Positions 26,036 to 33,559 of a stretch of DNA of 64,000 nt are shown here, piece by piece. Numbering within the stretch: the stretch's first letter is position 1; every line of letters begins with the position of its first letter. The notes beneath the pieces were generated by a model, which did no database searches, was not told the DNA's origin, and was given only the letters and a program-made list of their open reading frames with translations. The DNA is from Caldilineaceae bacterium (GTDB lineage: Bacteria > Chloroflexota > Anaerolineae > Caldilineales > Caldilineaceae), in the NCBI GenBank assembly GCA_019637695.1, contig JAHBVG010000027.1, positions 1 to 64,000 on the forward strand, read 5' to 3'. The translations under genes and the position numbers were made by a program.

Positions 26036-26054
26036 TGACTCCTATTTATCATAT

Positions 26055-26172
26055 GGGTGTGTTCAAAGTAGGGGTTTGGGTGGACGGCTCACAAATATCG
26101 TCTGCGTACGCCATTGCTCGTCTGCCGTCCACCCAAACTCCTACGAATCATCAACCCATTCTGAATACACCC
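26055..26172. mobile_element. MITE, 118 bp, with 9-bp target duplication
   Basis: Terminal inverted repeats GGGTGTGTTCA (left) and GGGTGTATTCA (read inward from the right). Exact direct repeats TTATCATAT flank it (26046-26054 and 26173-26181). Inside is a 20-bp stem with one mismatch, TAGGGGTTTGGGTGGACGGC against its complement, around a loop of about 35 bp. No coding capacity. The ends closely match those of the ISKra4-like element at 43124-44573 (GGGTGTATTTCA), which may mobilise it. Confidence 0.8.
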
Positions 26173-26289
26173 TTATCATATCGTTTTACCGCTGTCTGAT
26201 TATAACAGATCTCTCCAGTGGGCTGGCTCACCGTCAGGGTATGGATCTCCCCCATTGAGACCTCCCCGCCTGTCGCCTATCCTCAACGT

Positions 26290-27168
26290 ATGGAAGCGAG
26301 TGAAATTGTCTGGCGCACATGGAATTGGGAGCCGCTTGTGCTCATCTCGTTAGCGTTGATGGCGGGGATCTATCTGCGTGGGCTGCGATCCTTGTGGGGG
26401 AGTGCTGGCCGCGGGCGAGGAACTTCGAGCTGGCGGGCGGCGGCCTTTTTCGCAGGCTGGGCGACGATCTGCGTAGCTGTGATCTCGCCGCTCGAAGCCT
26501 GGAGTCAGCGCCTCTTTTCGGCGCACATGATCCAACACACGCTGTTGATGATGGTGGCCGCGCCGTTGATGGCGTGGAGCGAGCCCACGGTAACAGGTCT
26601 ATGGGCGCTGCCGGTAACGTGGAGACGGGGGATCAGCGGTTGGTGGCGCTCGCCGTGGGAGATCCTCTGGCAGCGGATCACCCATCCTGCCGTGATCTGG
26701 CTGCTCTACGCGGGCGTCGTCACCGTCTGGCATCTTCCCGTTTTGTATCAGGCCGCGGCGCAGAACAATCTGATCCACAATTTAGAGCACGTTAGCTTCT
26801 TCGCCATTGCTTTCCTCTTCTGGCGGACGGTGGCGCGCTGTGGTCGCCCCGGCGAGATGAGCTATGGGCTGGGCATCTTCTTCCTCTTTACGGCGATGCT
26901 CTACAGCGCCGTCTTTGCCGCCGCCATCACCTTTTCGCGCTCGCCCTGGTATCCTTACTACGCGTTTCAGGCCATCCAATGGGGGATGGCCCCGATGGAA
27001 GATCAACAACTGGCGGGCAGCATCATGTGGATTCCCGGCAAGCTTATCCATTTAGCCGGGGTCATGGCGCTGATGTGGAATTGGTTCAGGCAGATGGATC
27101 GCCACGAGCAGCGCCAACAGATCCTCGACGTAAATGCCGGGCAGGACACACCATCTGTTCAACCCTGA
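26290..27168 (+). CDS. Cytochrome c oxidase assembly factor, CtaG (caa3) family
   Basis: 292-aa membrane protein with about seven hydrophobic segments. Conserved features are SAHMIQHTLLMMVAAPLM (His pair), HLPVLYQAAAQN, HNLEHVSFFAIAFLFWRTV, and an LAGSIMWIPG near the C-terminus, all typical of CtaG_Bacillus/caa3 assembly proteins, which help copper insertion into the oxidase. The ATG at 26290 has no clear ribosome site; a GTG at 26218 is in frame. Its end overlaps the SWIM gene by 10 bp tail-to-tail. No oxidase genes are adjacent. Confidence 0.85.
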   Translation: MEASEIVWRTWNWEPLVLISLALMAGIYLRGLRSLWGSAGRGRGTSSWRAAAFFAGWATICVAVISPLEAWSQRLFSAHMIQHTLLMMVAAPLMAWSEPTVTGLWALPVTWRRGISGWWRSPWEILWQRITHPAVIWLLYAGVVTVWHLPVLYQAAAQNNLIHNLEHVSFFAIAFLFWRTVARCGRPGEMSYGLGIFFLFTAMLYSAVFAAAITFSRSPWYPYYAFQAIQWGMAPMEDQQLAGSIMWIPGKLIHLAGVMALMWNWFRQMDRHEQRQQILDVNAGQDTPSVQP

Positions 27169-28964
27169 CGCAGCGCTCGCAGCATGGGAACCAGCTTGTA
27201 CTTGCGCTGGTGGATCTCCAAGACCTTGCTCAAATAGAGTGACCACTCTTGCTGCTGACCGGCAGCCAGCAGGATGTCGCGCCCGCGGCGTAGATATTCA
27301 ACGGCGACACTATATCTGTCTGCCTTGCCGGCATCCATGATCGCTTCGGCGTTCTGCCTGCACTGTTTGAATGCCCAGTCGGGATGCGACGCCTTGACTG
27401 CCTCGATCACTTTGTCGATGTCGTAGAACCATCGACTCTGATCGACCAAAGCAATAGCCTCATTGTGCATTCCTTCGTGCAGGTAGATGTCGACTTTGCC
27501 CTCGGAGGATTGGCTGCGCGAGACAATGGTCAGGATCTCCGGTTTGAGCGAAGCCCACTTCGGCCCAGCTATCTTTTGCAACGCCAGGTAGTTTTCCAGC
27601 GAAGCCTCGTAGGTTAGCGCCTGCTGCGCCGACGAAAGCGCCAGGTCCGGTTGACCGCTCGTTTTGGCGAGATCGCGCAGCCAGGCCGCCAGTTGCGCCT
27701 TGCCCTGTTCCTCCCCCAATTTCAGCCCATGCTCGGCCAGTTGAATCGCTTTGAGTGGATACTCGTACTCGACCAATGTCTTCGCCAGCGCGTGGACATC
27801 TGTGGGCTGATTGAGAAACTCAAGGGCTTCGGCCAGGGCTTTGTCGCTCTCGCCCTGCTGCACCAGCATGTGCAGATAGAGCATGAACTGCCCTTCGGCC
27901 TGCGCCAGATTGAGGTAGGCCGCATACTCTCTCCGTTGCGCCAGGATACGCAGACGGATCAAGGCCAGTTCTTCGGCAAAGATGGGCGTTTCATCCTCCC
28001 AGGCGCCTCTCTCGGTGATATGCCCGGCCATAGCGGCTTTCAAGGGCGGATAGTCCCAACCCTGTTCCGCCGCCGTGATAGCGATCAGCAACGAACTGCC
28101 GCCAAAGGTCGACTCTGCCATATCATCCAATGTATCGGCCCAGGTCTCACGTTCATCGGCATCAAGATCGGCAAGCAGCAGCGCCTCGGCCCACAATTCG
28201 CCCAACTCCGTGGTGAATCCATCGGCCACATCCTCAAACATCTCGACGATTGATTCGTCAAGGCTATCGATGCCATCTTGCCAGGCGTTGGTGATCGCTT
28301 CAAGCAGAACGAGAGCGCTCCGCGCATCGCCACTTTCCAAATGGGCGTGTACCATCTGCAACCCCGGCTGCAACGCAGCGCCCAGATCGCTATCGTACAG
28401 ATCTTCCCCCCAGGAACTGTAACCGGTGTTAATCGACATCCGCAGATCGGCCTTGATCTGTCGCTGCAACAGGGATGTATCGATCACAGGCGGAGCGCTT
28501 TTCGCTGCGCTTTGGGGCGCGCTCGCTGGCGCAGTCGAGATGACCGATGGCAACCGGCGTTCGATCTCATTGATCAGGTGGGGGTGGGCAATGGTCAGGT
28601 GTGTGAGCAGGGTGACGAGTTGCTCCCGGCTGAGCGGAGCGATCAGCTCAGACAGAGGCGGGCGCGCTTCGATGCTGTCGCGTTGATGGATCAGATAGAG
28701 CAGCACGGCAATGATATGTTTGCAATCTCCACCCTGATCGTAGGGACAGGTACAGGAAGCATAGTTTACACCGTGTTCGTCACAGTTGATCTCTACGTGA
28801 TATGGCTCATACTCACTGCCCTGTACATCGGCGGTCAACACCCCATCGCGCCAGATGAGGTTGTCCACACTGTCGCTCTCGAAATAGTCGCGACCGCGTG
28901 CCCAACTTTGGGCGCTGGCGCGCGAACGTATAGCGGATTCGGTCAGTGTGGGTAGCGTAGACAT
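27159..28964 (-). CDS. SWIM zinc-finger protein
   Basis: 601 aa. The SWIM motif C-x-C-x(n)-C-x-H is seen at Cys71, Cys73, Cys81 and His83 (ASCTCPYDQGGDCKHI). The rest is helical, probably TPR-like (for example LAQAEGQFMLYLHMLVQQGE, ALEFLNQPTDVHALAKTLVE). SWIM domains bind DNA or protein and were first described in bacterial proteins associated with SNF2 ATPases; a RapA-like SNF2 gene is 4.6 kb upstream on the same strand. The start has GGGAG at 8 nt. Function unknown beyond this. Confidence 0.85.
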   Translation of the reverse strand: MSTLPTLTESAIRSRASAQSWARGRDYFESDSVDNLIWRDGVLTADVQGSEYEPYHVEINCDEHGVNYASCTCPYDQGGDCKHIIAVLLYLIHQRDSIEARPPLSELIAPLSREQLVTLLTHLTIAHPHLINEIERRLPSVISTAPASAPQSAAKSAPPVIDTSLLQRQIKADLRMSINTGYSSWGEDLYDSDLGAALQPGLQMVHAHLESGDARSALVLLEAITNAWQDGIDSLDESIVEMFEDVADGFTTELGELWAEALLLADLDADERETWADTLDDMAESTFGGSSLLIAITAAEQGWDYPPLKAAMAGHITERGAWEDETPIFAEELALIRLRILAQRREYAAYLNLAQAEGQFMLYLHMLVQQGESDKALAEALEFLNQPTDVHALAKTLVEYEYPLKAIQLAEHGLKLGEEQGKAQLAAWLRDLAKTSGQPDLALSSAQQALTYEASLENYLALQKIAGPKWASLKPEILTIVSRSQSSEGKVDIYLHEGMHNEAIALVDQSRWFYDIDKVIEAVKASHPDWAFKQCRQNAEAIMDAGKADRYSVAVEYLRRGRDILLAAGQQQEWSLYLSKVLEIHQRKYKLVPMLRALRQG

Positions 28965-28993
28965 AAAACGACTCCCGTGTGTATCAGACGATA

Positions 28994-30019
28994 TCAGTTC
29001 ACAACCTGCCGCGTCACCAGATCTTCGCCAGGACGCAATTCCTTCTCGTAATTATCCCATTGGCGGTAGACGGACATGCCAGCCTTTTCGTAGAGACGCG
29101 TGGCGCCGGTCAGGCTGCTGGCGTCGACGCCCAACCCCACTTTAGGGATGCCCCGCTGGTAGCACTCGCCAAAGAGATGGTGGAGCAGGGCCAGCGCCAA
29201 CCCACGCCGCCGCCAGGGACGGCGCACGCCCAGCATTTCCACCCAGGCCATGTCGGGGTATTCAGCGTCCCGTGGGAAACAGATCGCAAAGCCAGCGATC
29301 TGGTCGCCATCCATTGCCAGGGTGAAGAAGTTGGGATCATAGGCTGGATGGTTGTGTATAAAGTGGATCCAGCGGGCAAACCCATCCTCAAGGGGGCGCT
29401 CGACATATCCATAGTGATCGCGAAACGACTCATCAAGGGCGCGATAGACCGCCTTTTCCTCCTGATCGGGGATCATGCTGCGCACGGTGATCCCTTCGGG
29501 CCAGACCGGCGGCGGCGGCGCGCTTGTCATCTCGATCATCATTTCATACGAACTGCGTGTACAGGAATATCCCAGTCCGCGGAGAAGTTGTGCGCCCGGT
29601 TCGTGCGTGTGGTAATTGCTGGTCCCCACGGTGATCCGCGCGGTGGGCGGCGCCAGAGGGATCTTTTCGGCCATACGCTCCTCTCCCCAACCGGTGAGGG
29701 CGGCGCCGATTCCTCGACCCAGGTGGGCCGGATGGGTACGCGTGTAGAGAAAGCAGCGAACATAGGGGATGCTGCTGTAAACAGCACAGTACCCTACAAC
29801 CGCTCCGCCGTCTACGGCAAGACGGCAATCCTGGCCCACATCGAAACCGGGCTCTGTCCAATCCGAGCGCATCATCGCTTCGGAAAAGGGCTGCGTGCCC
29901 AGCATCTCCTGCGTACAGAGGTTGAGCATCTCGATCACGGCGGGTAGATCATCCCATGTAGGGGGGCGCAGGATGAAATTGGAAGCAATGGTAGATATTT
30001 CGTCATGTATGATTGTCAT
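28994..30019 (-). CDS. Tandem GNAT acetyltransferase
   Basis: 341 aa with two GNAT folds. The first spans about residues 16-165 with acetyl-CoA loop HLGRGIGAALTGW. The second spans about 174-330 with GVRRPWRRRGLALALLHHLF and ATRLYEKAGM. This layout resembles mycothiol-synthase-like double GNAT proteins, but the acceptor is not visible. It is read in the minus-strand block, 29 bp upstream of the SWIM gene, so they may be co-transcribed. The start has no strong ribosome site. Confidence 0.85.
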   Translation of the reverse strand: MTIIHDEISTIASNFILRPPTWDDLPAVIEMLNLCTQEMLGTQPFSEAMMRSDWTEPGFDVGQDCRLAVDGGAVVGYCAVYSSIPYVRCFLYTRTHPAHLGRGIGAALTGWGEERMAEKIPLAPPTARITVGTSNYHTHEPGAQLLRGLGYSCTRSSYEMMIEMTSAPPPPVWPEGITVRSMIPDQEEKAVYRALDESFRDHYGYVERPLEDGFARWIHFIHNHPAYDPNFFTLAMDGDQIAGFAICFPRDAEYPDMAWVEMLGVRRPWRRRGLALALLHHLFGECYQRGIPKVGLGVDASSLTGATRLYEKAGMSVYRQWDNYEKELRPGEDLVTRQVVN

Positions 30020-30067
30020 GGTTCACCAGGTGGAACTTTCTTATCGAGAATATCTTTTGCCATTGGA

Positions 30068-30430
30068 CTATCCTTTCACATAAGAGAGTTTTTCGGCGAT
30101 TTTGCCCTCGCGGAATCGGAAGAGATCCACGCCGCGCACATGACCGGCGACGCCGTCTGCGTCCTCCCAACGATAGACCCAGCGCTGAACGGCGCGATCT
30201 TCGCTGAAGAAGAGTTCCTCAGTTTCAAAGGCTGCCTGGGGTGATCCCTGAAAGAATTCCAGCCAGAATTGACGAACAGCGATCTGACCCTGAAAGCGGG
30301 TTCCGTCCGGCGCAGGAAAGGTGTTGTCAAAGAGACAATCCTGGGTCATCATCGCCATGATTGCCTCGATATCATGCTGGTTGAAAGCTTCGTTGAAGCG
30401 TTCGAGGAGTGTTCTATTCTCAGATGTCAT
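30068..30430 (-). CDS. SnoaL/NTF2-like protein
   Basis: 120 aa. LERFNEAFNQHDIEAIMAMM, TFPAPDGTRFQGQIAVRQFW and VRGVDLFRFREGKIAEKLSYVKG are typical of the ketosteroid-isomerase-like SnoaL fold. Start at the ATG after AAGGAG. It lies 48 bp upstream of the GNAT gene on the same strand. Members have varied roles (isomerase, hydroxylase or ligand binding); nothing visible fixes the role here. Confidence 0.8.
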   Translation of the reverse strand: MTSENRTLLERFNEAFNQHDIEAIMAMMTQDCLFDNTFPAPDGTRFQGQIAVRQFWLEFFQGSPQAAFETEELFFSEDRAVQRWVYRWEDADGVAGHVRGVDLFRFREGKIAEKLSYVKG

Positions 30431-30486
30431 CTACATTCTCCTTAATTTCTCGATTGATGAGTCCCTAATCTTGCCCTGCACCGCTG

Positions 30487-31665
30487 TTAGCTCCTATGCT
30501 CTGAAACCACCGAGCGGACCTCGACGCGGCTTAGGTAGATAGCGAGTAAAATAAGCGGCGGCGCCATAACATAGTTCACGCCCAGCGCCGTCTGAAATCC
30601 CCATGCGTCGGCCATGATCCCGGTCCACAACGGGGGGATCATGGCGCCTAGCGCCATCGAGACATTGAGCGTACCGCTAACAGTCCCGGTCTGCTCGGCA
30701 TAGAGACGAGCGCCATAGGCCATCGCCGTAGGGAAGAGGCCCGATAGGCTCAAACCGGTGAGGAAAACTCCCGCCGCCACCAGAGGTAGTGCATCCAAAA
30801 GCACCAACGGATAGGTCAGGGTGATGCCACAGGCCAATACGAGTAAAGTTGTGGCGTAACCGGCCCGTTCAGAAAAGGCAGCGCAGAGGAAGCGACCCAG
30901 GGTCAGCGCCACATAGAAGACCGAGATCATCGAGACCGAGAGCAGCGTTGAGGAGCCGGACCAACGTCCCATAAAGAGCGCGATCCAACCGAGCAGGCTG
31001 ACGGCGATCCCATTGTAGGCGAAGGCGATGACAAAGAGCGAGAGGAAGGGACCTTGGCGCAACATAGCAAAATTGGGCTTCTGGGGTTGTTCCTCGGCGC
31101 GAGCCTCACCCCCGCCGCGGGCGAAGAGATAGGCGATCAGCCCGTAAAGCAGCCAGATCAGGCCGGTTCCGCCCAAGGCCCAGCGCCAGGCCAGCCCGCG
31201 GTCGATAAGGACACCGATTATGAGCGGGGACAAGGCCGCGCCCAGGCCATAGATCCCGTGCAGCGTGTTGAGGGCGCGGGCGCGTGACTCTCGATTGGCG
31301 TCAGCGATCATGGCGTTGATGCCGGTGGAGAGCGCTCCCTGCGCGGCGCTGACGAGGAGAAAGCCAGCCAGGAAGAGGATCCAAGGGCGAGCGCCCGCCA
31401 CCAAAGCCAGCGACGCCGCCAGCAACAAGGCCGACAGCCAGACCAGCCGTTGGCGTCCGAGCAGATCGGAACCGACGCCAGAAAGCAGATTGCCCACGAT
31501 CCCGCCCACCGAGCGCGCAGGGAAGAGCAGCCCAATCGCGGCCAGCGTCAGCCCCGTCGCCATAAATTCCTCGGTGATGAAGGGCATTACCGAAGGGACG
31601 AGTACCGCCGCAGTTCCAATAAAGAGATAGCCCAAGAGGCCCAAAAAAGTCTGACGACGTTCCAA
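30487..31665 (-). CDS. MFS transporter
   Basis: 392 aa from a TTG at 31665, which has AAAGGA 6 nt upstream and opens with ERRQTFLGLLGYLFIGTAAV. A longer frame from 31749 would overlap the upstream gene by 50 bp. About 12 hydrophobic segments; LLSGVGSDLLGRQRLVWLSA is the loop 2-3 motif. Sequence pattern fits small-molecule or sugar permeases of the MFS_1 group. It is 34 bp downstream of the Cys-rich gene and could be read in the same transcript. Substrate unknown. Confidence 0.8.
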   Translation of the reverse strand: MERRQTFLGLLGYLFIGTAAVLVPSVMPFITEEFMATGLTLAAIGLLFPARSVGGIVGNLLSGVGSDLLGRQRLVWLSALLLAASLALVAGARPWILFLAGFLLVSAAQGALSTGINAMIADANRESRARALNTLHGIYGLGAALSPLIIGVLIDRGLAWRWALGGTGLIWLLYGLIAYLFARGGGEARAEEQPQKPNFAMLRQGPFLSLFVIAFAYNGIAVSLLGWIALFMGRWSGSSTLLSVSMISVFYVALTLGRFLCAAFSERAGYATTLLVLACGITLTYPLVLLDALPLVAAGVFLTGLSLSGLFPTAMAYGARLYAEQTGTVSGTLNVSMALGAMIPPLWTGIMADAWGFQTALGVNYVMAPPLILLAIYLSRVEVRSVVSEHRS

Positions 31666-31699
31666 TGGATTCCTTTCGTCGGCAATAGGCCGCAAGGTG

Positions 31700-33559
31700 T
31701 TAAGAGCGACTGCGCGCCATTTTATCAAAGTTGCGGGCTGCTTCCGCAAGGGTTTCGGAATCGCGCCAGAGCGCCGGCAGACTCAACACATCCGATTCCC
31801 AGACTTCCGTGCCACGCCGGTGGAAATAATCGACCTTCTTGGTGGGGACAAGATATTCGCGTTGCAGATCCTTCAACATTGTCTCAATCTGATTGTCGAT
31901 GGCCGCGGCTGGGTGTGGTCGATGATAATATCCTGTGGCAGGGCAAGGCTGTTTTTCGCAGGTACAGGTAACCAAAATGCCTTTGGGCGTCAGCTCAAAG
32001 GAACGGGTAGCCCATACCCGGTTGGTGGAACGCATGACAAAAGCAACCACCACCGGCTCTGTCTCGTGGATCTCGATGTGGATGCGCACCCCCTTAGCCG
32101 TGGGTGTGGGCGGCGGCTTTTTAGCGGTGGATGACTTGGCCGCCGCCCCTTTGGCCGCGGAGGATCTGCCCTTATCCGCGCTGGGAGCGGCGGCGGCTGA
32201 CGCAGGCGGCGGAGATTTCTCCGCTGTCTTGGGCGGCGTTGGCGGCGCTTCCGAAGCCAGAGTCGCCGGCGCGCCATCGGCGGCATGGCAGAGCGTCTGA
32301 TGCTCTCGGCAAGTGCCGCGTTTACACGTGGGGCAGGTGATCAGGCTCTGACGGCAGAGAGGCTGGTGACAGACGGCGCACTCCTCGATTTGGGCGCTGC
32401 ATAGATGACAGTACGCTCGTTTGCAGTCGATACACTGAGGCGCGAGACAGCCGCTGTGGGCCAGGTGGCCCCCACTACAGAGAGTTAATCCTGCGCCGGG
32501 TTGACCGCAGGCGTCACAGACCAGTGGCTCCAGCCGGTGCATCAGCGGATCCCAGACGACAGTGCGCTCGATGGTGGTGGCGCGGTTGCCAATGCTCACC
32601 GGCAGCGTAACTTTGGGCTGGACGATGAGCAGGGCGTTCACCAATTCCATGTCAACGCGCAGAGAATAGCGCCCGCGCACATCCCCGGCTTTGGCGCGGC
32701 GCTCGGCTTCGAGTACTGCCAGCTTATCGTCAAGGCTCTGGTTACGCTCGACTTCGGTCTCGGCAAGCCGTGTCCGCCGCCGTCGCAAATCATTGGCAAG
32801 ATCGTCGTAATACTCCTCAATGCGCGCCAGATCCAGCGCCAGATTGTGTTGGATACGCGCCGACAGAGCGGTGAGGCGGTCAGCCAGCTTGGCGCGTAAG
32901 GCATTTTCGGCGCGGGGCAGGATCGCCTGCAAAGTCTCTGCGGACAAGGCCGATCCGGCGCCGCGCCAGCGCGGCTGGGCCAATGGCAAACTCTCGAAGG
33001 ACGGCTCCGGCGCGTAGATCTCCAATTGGTGGAGCAGATCCGGATCGCTCACAGCGTGGCCCGCCTGCAGATCCATCATCACTGTAGTCAGCTCTTCCTG
33101 TTTCTCTTCGCTGATAATGGCGACTTTGAAGTTCATCTGCAAATAATGGTGAAGCTCACGCGCTTCCTCGCGGTTGGGCAGACCATCCACCCGCGCATTG
33201 GGGAAGGTGAACTGCTTGCGCGCCAGATCGAGCAGGCCGCGCTTCTCCAATCGCACATGGTTGACATAGACCATGGCGTTGGCGGGTTGGGTTGTCACCT
33301 GCTCGGCGATGGTTTCGACCAGGGGATGGTTCACGCTCAGCCGCACAGCATCGGCATCGGCGGGCGGGTTTTCGGCGCTGAAGTTCAGGCGCACAAAGTC
33401 GTCGATCCCCAGATCCGCGGCTAGATCTTCGGGCAGCAGCGCCTCGTAGATGCCGAACGCAGGCGGGGCGACGACACCGCCCTCTTGTTCTAAAAAGCCA
33501 AGTACGAAGCGAGCGAGATCAAAACGCTCGGGTTGTGGCTCATGCATCGTTGTACTCAT
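31700..33559 (-). CDS. Cys-rich coiled-coil protein, partner of SNF2 helicase
   Basis: 619 aa, no family I can name. Layout: N-terminal region (1-200) of unknown fold; coiled coil at about 205-295 (LADRLTALSARIQHNLALDL, DDLANDLRRRRTRLAETEVE); Cys-rich zinc region at 348-424 with about fourteen Cys and several His (CDACG, CSGGHLAHSGC, CIDC, YCHLC, CAVCHQPLC, CPTCKRGTCREH), arranged like tandem RING or B-box fingers; Ala/Pro/Lys linker 430-488; C-terminal domain with a further CTCEKQPC site at 532-539. It overlaps the SNF2 gene by 4 bp (ATGA), so the two are translated together and probably form a complex. Confidence 0.8.
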   Translation of the reverse strand: MSTTMHEPQPERFDLARFVLGFLEQEGGVVAPPAFGIYEALLPEDLAADLGIDDFVRLNFSAENPPADADAVRLSVNHPLVETIAEQVTTQPANAMVYVNHVRLEKRGLLDLARKQFTFPNARVDGLPNREEARELHHYLQMNFKVAIISEEKQEELTTVMMDLQAGHAVSDPDLLHQLEIYAPEPSFESLPLAQPRWRGAGSALSAETLQAILPRAENALRAKLADRLTALSARIQHNLALDLARIEEYYDDLANDLRRRRTRLAETEVERNQSLDDKLAVLEAERRAKAGDVRGRYSLRVDMELVNALLIVQPKVTLPVSIGNRATTIERTVVWDPLMHRLEPLVCDACGQPGAGLTLCSGGHLAHSGCLAPQCIDCKRAYCHLCSAQIEECAVCHQPLCRQSLITCPTCKRGTCREHQTLCHAADGAPATLASEAPPTPPKTAEKSPPPASAAAAPSADKGRSSAAKGAAAKSSTAKKPPPTPTAKGVRIHIEIHETEPVVVAFVMRSTNRVWATRSFELTPKGILVTCTCEKQPCPATGYYHRPHPAAAIDNQIETMLKDLQREYLVPTKKVDYFHRRGTEVWESDVLSLPALWRDSETLAEAARNFDKMARSRS

